Assembly (NCBI GenBank): GCA_044350805.1
Contig: JBILGU010000029.1
Coordinates: 1 to 27,951, forward strand
Direction: 5' to 3'
DNA length: 27,951 nt
Source of the DNA: UBA6136 sp044350805
GTDB taxonomy: Bacteria; Pseudomonadota; Gammaproteobacteria; Methylococcales; Methylococcaceae
Shown here: positions 14,926-22,388 of the stretch, one piece after another
Layout of the letters: each line of letters starts with the position of its first letter
Position numbering within the stretch: position 1 is the first letter of the stretch
Position numbers and translations under genes: made by a program
Notes under the pieces: model-generated
The model's database searches: none
Told to the model about the DNA's origin: nothing
Seen by the model: the letters and a program-made list of their open reading frames with translations, nothing else

Positions 14926-16343
14926 GGGGGGCATTCCTTGAAACAGAATCGTCCGGCAATCGGTGAGCTTGAAATCCAAGGTTGCTGTTCCCCGCCTGTC
15001 GCATTGGAGACCAAAATACCCACTTCATTAAACGTGCCGAAAAGGTCCAGTTTCGTTTCAGCCAATGCATAGGCCAAAGCCTTGGCGAAAGGACTGTTTT
15101 GTCCAGCAGGCCCATCCTGCGCAATGTTTCCAGGCTGCGTGGCATAAACAATAATGGAGCCCTTGGGCGCCCTCATTTGCGCCAAACCTGCCCCACTTTC
15201 CCTGATACCCCTCCCGCCAAATGGATTATTGCGACAGGCATCCAGCACGATGATATTCAGCCCTGTCCGGCTGTCCTCCATTTCCTGAAGGAGCGAATCG
15301 ACTTCGATGGCCTGTCTTGAAAGATCAGCGATACGGTTGGGATTGGCATCAACTGGGACCAGATAGTTCGGGCCATTCACCTGCATTCCATGGCCCGCAT
15401 AGTAGAAAAACCCCACAGCGCCAGAATGCTGGCTCAGGAGCCGTCCAAAATCTGCAATGGCTCGCTCAAGCTGAGGCTTGGTGAGATCCATAAAGGGGGC
15501 ACCGCCCACCAATTCAAATCCAGCCGCAAGGATCTGTTCACTGACATACCTCGCATCATTCGATGGGTTACTCAGGATGGGGATGTGTTTGTAATGGGCG
15601 TTACCGATCACCAGTGCCACGCGATACTCATCATGGTCCGTCTTCCCTGGAGATGTCCCTGCCGTTTTCTCTGAATGCATCTGCTTTGAAGCCAGCTTCG
15701 AATTTTGGCTGACTGACGCTGAGGAAACGTCCTCAGAAAATACCATTTCAGGCTTTTTCGCTTCAGTTATTGGCTTTTCAACCAAAGGCGGCGGGGTGTA
15801 TTGAGGCTGAAGATGGGACGCCACTGAACTGCAACCCCCCTTACCGTTCAAGGTGCCAGCCGTTTTTAGAGCCAATTGCCTGCCTATCTTGCGGGTAAGG
15901 CCATCAACTACCTGACTGTCCGTTGTCAGGGCAATCAGATCTTGGCTGCCATTGGATGAAGGGATCTGACGCTCCTGCGCTGACTCCTCAAAGGACGCAA
16001 GGATTTTTTGGGTGTCTGTTTCAATCAGTTGTACCCTGACTGATGCTGTCCAGAGGATGGAATCCAGCTGAACGCCATATCCCATATAACGCCCATGAGC
16101 CTGATCACTGATCACGGGCGTAAGACGCAAAAGTAGGGTTGATGCTGCACTTGGCGAAATTTCGGAGCTGCCTTTGATCTTGACCTTGCAGCCCTGTTCG
16201 ATCAATGAATTCTCTGCCGCCAAGGAAAGCAACTGATCCAGCTGGCTCCCGCTTCCGGGCTCCAAACTCAGCCCATCAAAGGCCCAGCTCCCCCGGGTCA
16301 ACATCATGAAAAAGAGCATCAAGGCTTTTGAGCGTTGCAGCAC
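14922..16343 (-). CDS. Exported caspase-fold (C14/metacaspase-like) protease
   Basis: I start it at GTG 16343 because AAGGAG lies seven bases upstream; the in-frame GTG at 16361 precedes that site. This gives 473 residues. A signal peptide (ALMLFFMMLTRGSWA) is followed by a domain of about 150 residues of unknown type, a Pro/Lys linker, and a caspase p20-like domain from about residue 240: YRVALVIGNAHY, FFYYAGHGMQ (His 318) and IIVLDACRNNPF (Cys 370), then APKGSIIVYATQPGN. The catalytic pair is intact. The protein is predicted to be periplasmic or extracellular, unlike cytosolic caspase-like effectors. The gene follows the CsgG-like lipoprotein gene by about 24 bases and overlaps the papain-like gene, so the three act together. 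Confidence 0.9.
   Translation of the reverse strand: MLQRSKALMLFFMMLTRGSWAFDGLSLEPGSGSQLDQLLSLAAENSLIEQGCKVKIKGSSEISPSAASTLLLRLTPVISDQAHGRYMGYGVQLDSILWTASVRVQLIETDTQKILASFEESAQERQIPSSNGSQDLIALTTDSQVVDGLTRKIGRQLALKTAGTLNGKGGCSSVASHLQPQYTPPPLVEKPITEAKKPEMVFSEDVSSASVSQNSKLASKQMHSEKTAGTSPGKTDHDEYRVALVIGNAHYKHIPILSNPSNDARYVSEQILAAGFELVGGAPFMDLTKPQLERAIADFGRLLSQHSGAVGFFYYAGHGMQVNGPNYLVPVDANPNRIADLSRQAIEVDSLLQEMEDSRTGLNIIVLDACRNNPFGGRGIRESGAGLAQMRAPKGSIIVYATQPGNIAQDGPAGQNSPFAKALAYALAETKLDLFGTFNEVGILVSNATGGEQQPWISSSPIAGRFCFKECPP
14935..14939 (-). promoter_or_regulatory. Ribosome binding site AAGGA for the papain-like gene
   Basis: It is embedded in the last codons of the caspase gene, nine bases before GTG 14925, and decides that start. 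The GTGA overlap implies coupled translation of the two proteases. Confidence 0.6.
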
Positions 16344-16350
16344 TAAAGGT

Positions 16351-16356
16351 CTCCTT
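16351..16356 (-). promoter_or_regulatory. Ribosome binding site AAGGAG for the caspase-fold gene
   Basis: It lies seven bases before GTG 16343 and inside the longer frame from GTG 16361, so it favours the shorter protein, which also starts closer to the signal peptide. Confidence 0.65.
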
Positions 16357-16366
16357 GACACCCAGC

Positions 16367-16975
16367 CTAAGGGGGGGAGGGCTTTTTGAACCGGTCCGGA
16401 AGTGATTCGATCACCTTCTCAGCAACACCCTGTACCGTGCCATGGAGATCACCGGAACCGAAGAGATCAAGATCTCCAAGCCCCCCTGATGCATAAGAGG
16501 AGACCCATTGGATGGATCCATTCTCAACGTCGATCAGGCGAGCATCTATTCCTGCGTTATGCACCGTATAGGACCCTGAGTGATACTGACCCTTCCGGTC
16601 GGTATAACTACTATCCCGAGTTTCAGAGTAGGCCTTTGTCAAATGAACCATCAAGATCCCTCTGACATTCAGCATTTGACCCAATTTTACCCGATCGGTT
16701 TGGGTTAAACCGGATCCTTGAAACTGGATTTCACCGACCAGTTGCTGAACATCATTTCGAGAAACCACCGAATAGCCCTTATTCATCAATCCCATCACAA
16801 ACGCGTCTTCTATGGTTCGGCCAAAATCAGACTGCTCAACGAGGACAGCAAGCGTGTTGTATTTCTCTGGTGAAAAAGAAGCAGAAATGCTTTTCTTGGG
16901 ACTTCCAAAGCCGGAACAGCCACTCAGAAGCGACAGCAGAATGAAAACAATGAATAATTTAGAGCGCTGAAACAT
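16367..16975 (-). CDS. CsgG-like outer-membrane lipoprotein
   Basis: 202 residues from ATG 16975. The N-terminus is a lipoprotein signal with lipobox LLSGC (Cys 20); the next residues SGFGS lack Asp at +2, which allows transport to the outer membrane. The body (about 38-140) matches the CsgG / curli-assembly-like domain: YNTLAVLVEQSDFGRTIEDAFV, MNKGYSVVSRNDVQQLVGEIQFQGSGL, VKLGQMLNVRGILMVHLTKAYS, and IDARLIDVENGSIQWVSSYAS. It is shorter than CsgG (about 260) and may not form its pore. It heads the unit with the two exported cysteine proteases, 24 bases before the caspase gene. The proteases may be secreted, anchored or regulated through it, which is inference. Confidence 0.8.
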   Translation of the reverse strand: MFQRSKLFIVFILLSLLSGCSGFGSPKKSISASFSPEKYNTLAVLVEQSDFGRTIEDAFVMGLMNKGYSVVSRNDVQQLVGEIQFQGSGLTQTDRVKLGQMLNVRGILMVHLTKAYSETRDSSYTDRKGQYHSGSYTVHNAGIDARLIDVENGSIQWVSSYASGGLGDLDLFGSGDLHGTVQGVAEKVIESLPDRFKKPSPP

Positions 16976-17014
16976 TGGCGATCTCTACCCAAGCTGATTG
17001 AGAATTTCGCTTCC

Positions 17015-17043
17015 TTGCGCAAAAACGTTTGAGATACTAATAA
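17015..17043 (+). promoter_or_regulatory. Candidate sigma70-type promoter for the light-sensing cyclase
   Basis: TTGCGC (17015-17020) and TAATAA (17038-17043) are 17 bases apart, in the 334-base gap (16976-17309) before the cyclase gene. It would leave a leader of about 260 bases. That leader includes GCAAGGAA (17111-17118), the inverse of TTCCTTGC at 17011-17018. The gap is divergent, so the protease operon promoter must also be here. No other gene is seen in it. Confidence 0.3.
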
Positions 17044-17293
17044 AGTTTAGAACAAGTTCAAGCTCATCAGTTTCCGCGGTCCCGTTAGGCTTATGTGCAT
17101 GTTCGTTATCGCAAGGAAAATAAGGCTAACAATTGCCCCGCAGAGTCGATCTCAAAAGATCCTTTCAATGGAACTTCTGCACTTGATCAGGAATCATATC
17201 CCCGTGCCTTTTGCTTGACGGGAATAATTGAAAAGCGTTCCGGTTAATCGACCTAAGCCATACACCCCCAAACGGCCATCAAATAACAACAAC

Positions 17294-17300
17294 AAAGGAG
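17294..17300 (+). promoter_or_regulatory. Strong ribosome binding site AAAGGAG selecting a GTG start
   Basis: It lies nine bases before GTG 17310. There is no ATG nearby in frame, and the resulting N-terminus aligns with the start of known BLUF domains. Confidence 0.7.
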
Positions 17301-17309
17301 CCGGTCATC

Positions 17310-18380
17310 GTGAAGAGAGTTACCTACGTCAGTTCGGCCACAAGGCCAATCTCCGAAGCCGAACTGGATCAAATTTCCATGGTCTCCGTCCGAAACAATG
17401 CCAGGGTGAACGTCACAGGTATCTTGCTCTTGTGCGGTGATTTCTTCTTTCAGATTCTGGAAGGGGAGGAGGGAGAGGTTGATGGCGTCCTGGAGCGAAT
17501 TCGGCGCGATGAACGGCATCAAGACCTCCAGATCCTCAAGGTCGAGCACACCCAGGGCCCACGCCAATTTTCCGATTGGTCCATGCGGACGGTCTATCTC
17601 GATGCCATCAATGATGCAGTGATTCTTGCAATCCGAATGATGCTGTCCAATTTGGCCGAATCCCGGTCGATTCTCGAGCGGTACACGCAACCTGCGGTCC
17701 TCGATTTTCTGTGCAATGGATCCAACCCCCTGGAAACCTCCATGAAAATGGAGAACAAGGTGGTCTTGTTCGGCGATATTGCTGCTTTCGATGCCCTCTC
17801 AGGCTTCTATTCGACGGAGGAGGTCGCTGACCATGCGAGCTGTTTTTTGGAGGTTCTGTCCAGCGCGGTGACGCGTCACGGGGGACAGGTCAACAAATAC
17901 ATCGGGGATAAGGTTCTGGCCTATTTCGCTCCAGAACAAGCCGATGCAGCCCTCCTCAGCTGTCTGGAGTCTCTCAAGGAAATCAGGACCTTGAGAGCAA
18001 ATGCTGCCCAATGCCGTCTGCGTAACTTTTTGTATGGCGGATTCGGATTGGCTTTGGGACCCGTGATCGTGGGTAACTTTGGAAGCTCGATGAAACTGGA
18101 CTACACGATCCTTGGAAACACGGTCAATCTCGCCTCCCGAATCATGGGCATTACCCGTTCCACGGGGCGCGCACTGATGATGGATGAATCGGTCAGAAAT
18201 GCATGTCAGAACGCATGGGATTGGGATTTGTTGGGTGAATTCCAGCTCAAGGGTCAGATAGAAGAATCCAAGTGCTTCAGCCTCAAGGACGAAGTCGTGA
18301 GTGACACCCGCACCATCGATGAGATGATCAAACAGGTTCTGAGCACCACGGAAGAGCATCGAAGAAACTGTCCGTGTTGA
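17310..18380 (+). CDS. BLUF-domain class III adenylyl cyclase (photoactivated cyclase, bPAC-like)
   Basis: 356 residues from GTG 17310. The BLUF domain (about 1-97) has the flavin residues expected: Tyr 6 (VTYVSS), Asn 29/30 and NVTGILL, Gln 48 in FFFQILEG, and Trp 90 and Met 92 in FSDWSM. A linker helix (about 100-135) leads to a class III cyclase domain (about 148-330): metal-binding Asp 156 (LFGDIAAF) and Asp 200 (KYIGDKV), adenine-selecting Lys 196 and Thr 266, and transition-state Asn 273 and Arg 277 (VNLASR). Lys plus Thr indicates ATP, so cAMP is the product. Domain order and length match the Beggiatoa enzyme bPAC (about 350). Position 270 is Asn where bPAC has Asp. It probably raises cAMP in blue light in the cytoplasm. 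It opens a run of light-related genes. Confidence 0.95.
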   Translation: MKRVTYVSSATRPISEAELDQISMVSVRNNARVNVTGILLLCGDFFFQILEGEEGEVDGVLERIRRDERHQDLQILKVEHTQGPRQFSDWSMRTVYLDAINDAVILAIRMMLSNLAESRSILERYTQPAVLDFLCNGSNPLETSMKMENKVVLFGDIAAFDALSGFYSTEEVADHASCFLEVLSSAVTRHGGQVNKYIGDKVLAYFAPEQADAALLSCLESLKEIRTLRANAAQCRLRNFLYGGFGLALGPVIVGNFGSSMKLDYTILGNTVNLASRIMGITRSTGRALMMDESVRNACQNAWDWDLLGEFQLKGQIEESKCFSLKDEVVSDTRTIDEMIKQVLSTTEEHRRNCPC

Positions 18381-18569
18381 AATCTCAGGGAACCCCTGGA
18401 TGTGTGAGGCAATAAGTGTCAACCCATCGAACCTCCTGAGTGATTGGAAGTCCAAGAGTTATCGGGTGATTTTTTGACTCCCGAGAGGTTTGAGGATGAC
18501 AGTATCGAACAACCCCCTGCCCCCTTAAAACCTCGAAATTGATCAAATCCAATGACCGAGGGATCTCCT

Positions 18570-18830
18570 ATGGACATCAAAACCGAGATTGAGAAAACCC
18601 GAGATGCGCTTCAGCAGCAGCGCGATGAGCTCAGGGTTCAATTGAACCTTGCCAAACTCGAGGCGAAGGATGAATGGGAAAGCGCCGAACGCCAATTCCA
18701 TGCGCTAGAGGGCAAGCTCAAAGAAATCACTGTCGATGCATCGGATGCGTCCAAAGACGTTTTTGCCAGCGCGAAGCATCTCGTTGATGACATCCAAGTG
18801 GCCTATCAACGGATCAGGCGGCATCTTTAA
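18570..18830 (+). CDS. Small coiled-coil protein
   Basis: 86 residues from ATG 18570; GAGGGA six bases upstream supports this start over ATG 18552. The whole chain is charged and helical with a heptad-like pattern (EIEKTRDALQQQRDELRVQL, then WESAERQFHALEGKLKEI). It resembles small stress-related coiled-coil proteins of the sll1863-like type in pattern, but no family is certain. No signal peptide. It lies 189 bases after the cyclase gene and 148 before the flavoprotein gene on the same strand. It could be a structural partner within this cluster, or simply a neighbour. Confidence 0.7.
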   Translation: MDIKTEIEKTRDALQQQRDELRVQLNLAKLEAKDEWESAERQFHALEGKLKEITVDASDASKDVFASAKHLVDDIQVAYQRIRRHL

Positions 18831-18978
18831 TACAGTGGCTTTAAGGACAACCCACGAGACCAAAATGAAATCTGACCGATGTCCCCCTCTTCTTTTAAAA
18901 AATAAATTAGAGGGCATTGCGACTAAATTGTGCCAGAGGCAGTCAAACAGAAAGACTGGACTCAAGGAAACCTGAAAC

Positions 18979-20160
18979 ATGATGAACCCGATAGCCTCCT
19001 GTCCCATGCCCGTAAAAACTAAAGCCAAAAAATGCAGGGTTGTCGTGGTTGGTGGCGGCTATGCCGGCCTTGCGGCCTTGGTCACGCTACGAGGGCTATC
19101 TGATGCGGTTGAAATCATTCTGATTGACCCGAATTCCGACCACATCAAGATGACTCAGGTCCACGAATCGTTCAGAAAGCCCCTCGAGGGATTGAAACTG
19201 CCGTTCCAACTGATTGAAAAGCGTTTCGACATCCAACACATTAAGACAGACCTGAGCTTCACCGAAGCGGATTTGGTAAGTATCCATAAGGACCGAAAGA
19301 TTCGGCTCGGAAACGGATGCGACCTCACATTTGATTATCTGATTCTGTCTTTGGGGACAGGGTTTAGAACCGTTGGGCTTGAGAACAGCGTCAAAACACT
19401 CACACTCAGTGATTTTGTAGAGACACCCGGCCCCGAACTCCTCAGTCGACACCTTGGAAAAACAAAATCCAAGGCATCCCAGATCAGCATTGTCGGGAGC
19501 GGTGCCACTGGAATTCAGTTTCTTTTTGAGATTGCGCACTACATTTCAGACCACCATCTCCCCTGGACCCTGCGTTTGATCGATTCAGGCACCCATCCGC
19601 TGCATCAATTCGAGCCCAGCCTTGGCCGATACGTTCTCTCGAAAATGGATGAACTGGGAATCGCCTACCATCCGGAGCACTATTTCCTGAGACAGGGAGA
19701 CAGCGAGGTTGTGATTGAGCACCGCGACACCTATGGAAGGCAGTCGCTTCCCTCCGACCTCACGCTCTATTTCTCAGGAAAGAACAGCCGATCGCGGCTC
19801 AAGACCAATTGGTTCGGCCAGGTCAAATCCGGTCACAAAACCCTTTCCCGTATTTTTTCAGCGGGCGATTGTTCGCTATTCAGATCGCCAGGATCCAACT
19901 CCCTTTCGGCCCAATCGGCTGTCCGCAAGGGAAGATTGATTGGACAAAACATCCTCCGCCAGAATTCGGTCTTCGGTTTCAAGTCACCTTACCTTCACAG
20001 GGATCTTGGCTATATCATCAGCATGGGCCCCCAGGATGCGATCGGTTGGGTCGGCACACAGAAAAACATCATTGCTGGCTCCCCTGCCCTTACAGTGAAG
20101 AACGTGGTTGAATCACAGTACGATCTACTTCTAGCAGGAACCAATACTTTTGCGCTGTGA
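18979..20160 (+). CDS. NDH-2-like FAD/NAD(P)-dependent oxidoreductase
   Basis: 393 residues from ATG 18979, with AAGGA upstream. The FAD-binding Rossmann motif is VVVVGGGYAGLAAL (residues 21-34). A second, NAD(P)-binding motif is ISIVGSGATGIQF (169-181). LILSLGTGF (121-129) and RIFSAGDCSLF (291-301) are the family's conserved loops, and SAVRKGRLIGQNIL matches the helix after GD. The protein therefore belongs to the pyridine nucleotide-disulfide/NDH-2-like group. Cysteines at 8, 19, 114 and 298 are not placed as in sulfide:quinone reductases. No signal peptide or firm membrane segment. It heads a tight run with SRPBCC (50-base gap) and LOV (27-base gap). It could reduce a quinone or a flavin, but the partner is unknown. 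Confidence 0.85.
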   Translation: MMNPIASCPMPVKTKAKKCRVVVVGGGYAGLAALVTLRGLSDAVEIILIDPNSDHIKMTQVHESFRKPLEGLKLPFQLIEKRFDIQHIKTDLSFTEADLVSIHKDRKIRLGNGCDLTFDYLILSLGTGFRTVGLENSVKTLTLSDFVETPGPELLSRHLGKTKSKASQISIVGSGATGIQFLFEIAHYISDHHLPWTLRLIDSGTHPLHQFEPSLGRYVLSKMDELGIAYHPEHYFLRQGDSEVVIEHRDTYGRQSLPSDLTLYFSGKNSRSRLKTNWFGQVKSGHKTLSRIFSAGDCSLFRSPGSNSLSAQSAVRKGRLIGQNILRQNSVFGFKSPYLHRDLGYIISMGPQDAIGWVGTQKNIIAGSPALTVKNVVESQYDLLLAGTNTFAL

Positions 20161-20210
20161 TCGCGGGTTCCAGAATAAAAACCGGAATGAAGCATGCGAG
20201 GTAACTAATC

Positions 20211-20681
20211 ATGCTGTTCGGAGAGAAAAAACCGGTCGTGGGGCAGGCCCGATGTGTTATCCATGCCCCCTTAGAGCCCCTGTTCACCTTGATGGGCGAA
20301 AACTTCCTTGAGAACTACCGTCGGTGGTCCCCGGAAGTGAAAGAGCTGGAGCTTTTGACACCCCAACCTTTCGGAAAAGGCAGCCTCATCCGACAGGTGA
20401 GGGTTGACCGTGGCCACAAGTCAGAATCGACGTTCCGGGTCATTGAGCTCAACCACAGTGGATCTCTGGCATTTAGCGAAGTCGCGGATAAATATCGGTG
20501 CGCATACCTCCTTAAGCCGTGCGCGGATGACACAGACAAAACCGATGTTTTTTTCAGCTTCGAATTTCCTGAGCTTGAGACATTCCTCAGGCCTTTTGAG
20601 AAGCTCGTTCGCATTGCTGTTCAGGAGGGGGCCACGCAAACCCTTCAAAACCTTAAAAAGTTTGCCGAAAGCGCCCTTTAA
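20211..20681 (+). CDS. SRPBCC (START-like) family protein
   Basis: 156 residues from ATG 20211; GAGGT nine bases upstream. The layout is that of the START/Bet v1-like ligand-binding fold: a first strand VVGQARCVIHAPLEPLFTLM, then WSPEVKELELL, strand STFRVIELNHSGSLAFSE, YLLKPC, FFSFEFPELETFLRPFEKL and a long C-terminal helix EGATQTLQNLKKFAESAL. Such proteins bind hydrophobic ligands or act as cyclases or hydrolases. No catalytic residues can be assigned. It sits between the NDH-2-like gene and the LOV gene with short gaps, so it is almost certainly co-transcribed with them and probably linked to the light response. Confidence 0.85.
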   Translation: MLFGEKKPVVGQARCVIHAPLEPLFTLMGENFLENYRRWSPEVKELELLTPQPFGKGSLIRQVRVDRGHKSESTFRVIELNHSGSLAFSEVADKYRCAYLLKPCADDTDKTDVFFSFEFPELETFLRPFEKLVRIAVQEGATQTLQNLKKFAESAL

Positions 20682-20708
20682 AGCGCGCTCGCCACCAGGA
20701 GATTCATC

Positions 20709-21158
20709 ATGTTTTTTGTAGCAGAAAAGGACCCTGGCATTATCCCTCAGGTACTGACTCACATCCTCGACCATTGCGTCAACGGTGTCACGCTGGCTGA
20801 CCCAGACCTGCCTGACATGCCGATTGTCTACGCTAATGAGGCTTTTGAAAAAATCACGGGGTATACCCGTGAGGAAGTGATCGGCAAAAACTGCCGCTTT
20901 CTTCAAGGCAAGGTGCGCGATGAAGAAGCCCACGCCAAGATACGAAGTGCCATTCAGGAATGTCAGCCGATCGAAATCAACTTAAAGAACTACAAGAAAA
21001 ATGGGGAGCTTTTTTATAACCATCTGGCGCTGACCCCACTCTTCGACCAGGAAGGCAACCTGATCTATTACCTCGGCATTCAGTACAACGTCACAGAACA
21101 GACATTGGCTGAACTTGAAATCGATCGCTTGAGTGAAGAGCTCCTGAGACACCACTAG
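20709..21158 (+). CDS. Short LOV-domain blue-light photoreceptor
   Basis: 149 residues from ATG 20709; AGGAGA seven bases upstream. The LOV core (about 12-130) is complete. GKNCRFLQG places the adduct-forming cysteine at 62. The flavin-binding residues Asn 94 (LKNYKKNG), Asn 104 (FYNHL) and Gln 125 (GIQYNVT) are present, as is ANEAFEKITGYTREEV. After the core there is only a short helix (LAELEIDRLSEELLRHH), probably a dimerising cap, and no effector domain. Short LOV proteins of this kind are known in pseudomonads, where they form light-dependent dimers. The gene is the last of the run and converges with the barrel gene at 21225. Its partner may be the cyclase or the flavoprotein. Confidence 0.95.
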   Translation: MFFVAEKDPGIIPQVLTHILDHCVNGVTLADPDLPDMPIVYANEAFEKITGYTREEVIGKNCRFLQGKVRDEEAHAKIRSAIQECQPIEINLKNYKKNGELFYNHLALTPLFDQEGNLIYYLGIQYNVTEQTLAELEIDRLSEELLRHH

Positions 21159-21224
21159 TATTCTGCGGTGGACTTGCGAGGCCCCTCCGCTATTTCTCAA
21201 ATTTAGAATCAGCGAAAAAAGTCA

Positions 21225-22250
21225 TCAATAGACCTTCATGATGCCGCAAAGCACCTGATAGTCATAAGGCTGAGGGTAGGTCACCGGAATTTCAACAGCA
21301 CCCAACAGATACCAATTATCTGCGACATGGGTCCTGAAACCTGGGCCTATGGTCGTGAAGTTCCGGCTGCTGGGTCCGCGGTTATCGATGACTTGAGTCA
21401 CATTGGTGGCCACATAGCCCACCAGATCGCCGAGGAAGGGTGCGTAATTGTGATCCGTAAAGTAATAGCCCACAGCAAGGTTTGCGATATAAGAAGTTCT
21501 GACGCCGGACTGCTGGATATCGCCGGCATAGGGAATCATGAATCCCGTGCCACCTCTGACGACCAGGCCCTTCCACCAGTTGCCCCAGAATTCGTACTGG
21601 GGGGTGACGGCCGCAAACCCTGCCCCATTGATGGGGTTCCCCGTGGGTGTTCTGAAGTTGACATTGAAGGTCTGCGTCAATTCCTTGCTCTCTGAAAGCA
21701 TGATCTTGGGCTGGATCTGAAAGTCGCCAAAATTGGTCTGGCGATTTCCATAAAGATCATTCGATACCATCGGAATCGTCGTCTCAATGTTCAAGCGCTG
21801 ATTGATGGGGGTGAAATTCACCATCGAGGCGCCATACCCGTCAGTCCCCTGCCCAGGGAAATTATGTTGCCAGCTGAAGATGGCAATACCCAATCGATAG
21901 AAAACCCCCTCAAAAGCCAGCAACCACCCCTGTCTGGGCGCCCCTCCGGCACCATTGGGTGGGCTGACCCAAGGTTGGTCCCAGCCTTTCGATGCGAAGT
22001 CGCTGTAGGAAAGCTCCTGCCAGTCCTCAGGGTGGGCATACACATCCCCCCAGATGGATTTGCCCATGGCCTCAGTGAAGGAGTAACTCTTTTTGGAGGC
22101 CCCTACCGGCGGCGTTGATGCCCCCACATCAATACTTGAACGGGGCTCTATCTGATCCGCGTCTGAGGCGGCGTTTGCCTCGGCTCCACACATGAGGATG
22201 AGCATAAAAAGAACGCTGATGCGCAGGGTGCGCATGCCGTGTGAGTTCAT
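21225..22250 (-). CDS. Outer-membrane beta-barrel protein, transporter-like
   Basis: I start it at ATG 22250 (341 residues), with ATG 22268 possible; the further frame begins at TTG 22292. The N-terminus is a signal peptide (LRISVLFMLILMCGAEANA). A soluble stretch follows (SFTEAMGKSIWGDVYAHPEDWQ), then a barrel with GIAIFSWQHNFPGQ, FGDFQIQPKIMLS, TFNVNFRTPTGNP, AVGYYFTDHNYAPFLGDL and a final tyrosine (IMKVY). The fold resembles the transporter/MetA-like barrels, but I can give no substrate. No strong ribosome binding site is seen. It is separate from the Omp25-like gene upstream and converges with the LOV gene. Confidence 0.8.
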   Translation of the reverse strand: MNSHGMRTLRISVLFMLILMCGAEANAASDADQIEPRSSIDVGASTPPVGASKKSYSFTEAMGKSIWGDVYAHPEDWQELSYSDFASKGWDQPWVSPPNGAGGAPRQGWLLAFEGVFYRLGIAIFSWQHNFPGQGTDGYGASMVNFTPINQRLNIETTIPMVSNDLYGNRQTNFGDFQIQPKIMLSESKELTQTFNVNFRTPTGNPINGAGFAAVTPQYEFWGNWWKGLVVRGGTGFMIPYAGDIQQSGVRTSYIANLAVGYYFTDHNYAPFLGDLVGYVATNVTQVIDNRGPSSRNFTTIGPGFRTHVADNWYLLGAVEIPVTYPQPYDYQVLCGIMKVY

Positions 22251-22345
22251 CTTTTGGGAAGTGATCATGTGAAGCTTGGGGCTGATTCTCAATAAGGCAT
22301 TCGCAGAAGTGGCAGTGTCTGGCTAGAACCATCTTGCAGGGGCGT

Positions 22346-22365
22346 CCCGCTGAATCACAAGCGGG
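22346..22365 (-). terminator. Hairpin CCCGCT / AGCGGG after the Omp25-like gene
   Basis: A perfect six-base stem (22346-22351 and 22360-22365) with an eight-base loop starts 23 bases after the stop at 22389. Read on the minus strand it is preceded by GTGTCATTCCCGC, a core seen in many dispersed palindromic repeats. No T-run follows, so a role in RNA stability or as a repeat remnant is as likely as termination. Confidence 0.35.
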
Positions 22366-22388
22366 AATGACACTGACAGAGAGAGGGT

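Noticed and set aside
18865..18975. 36-residue open frame before the NDH-2-like gene
   Set aside because: No ribosome binding site and no recognisable pattern; too short to support by eye.
18979..20160. Possible sulfide:quinone reductase
   Set aside because: The NDH-2-like fold is shared, but the redox cysteine pair of sulfide:quinone reductases is not at the expected positions.
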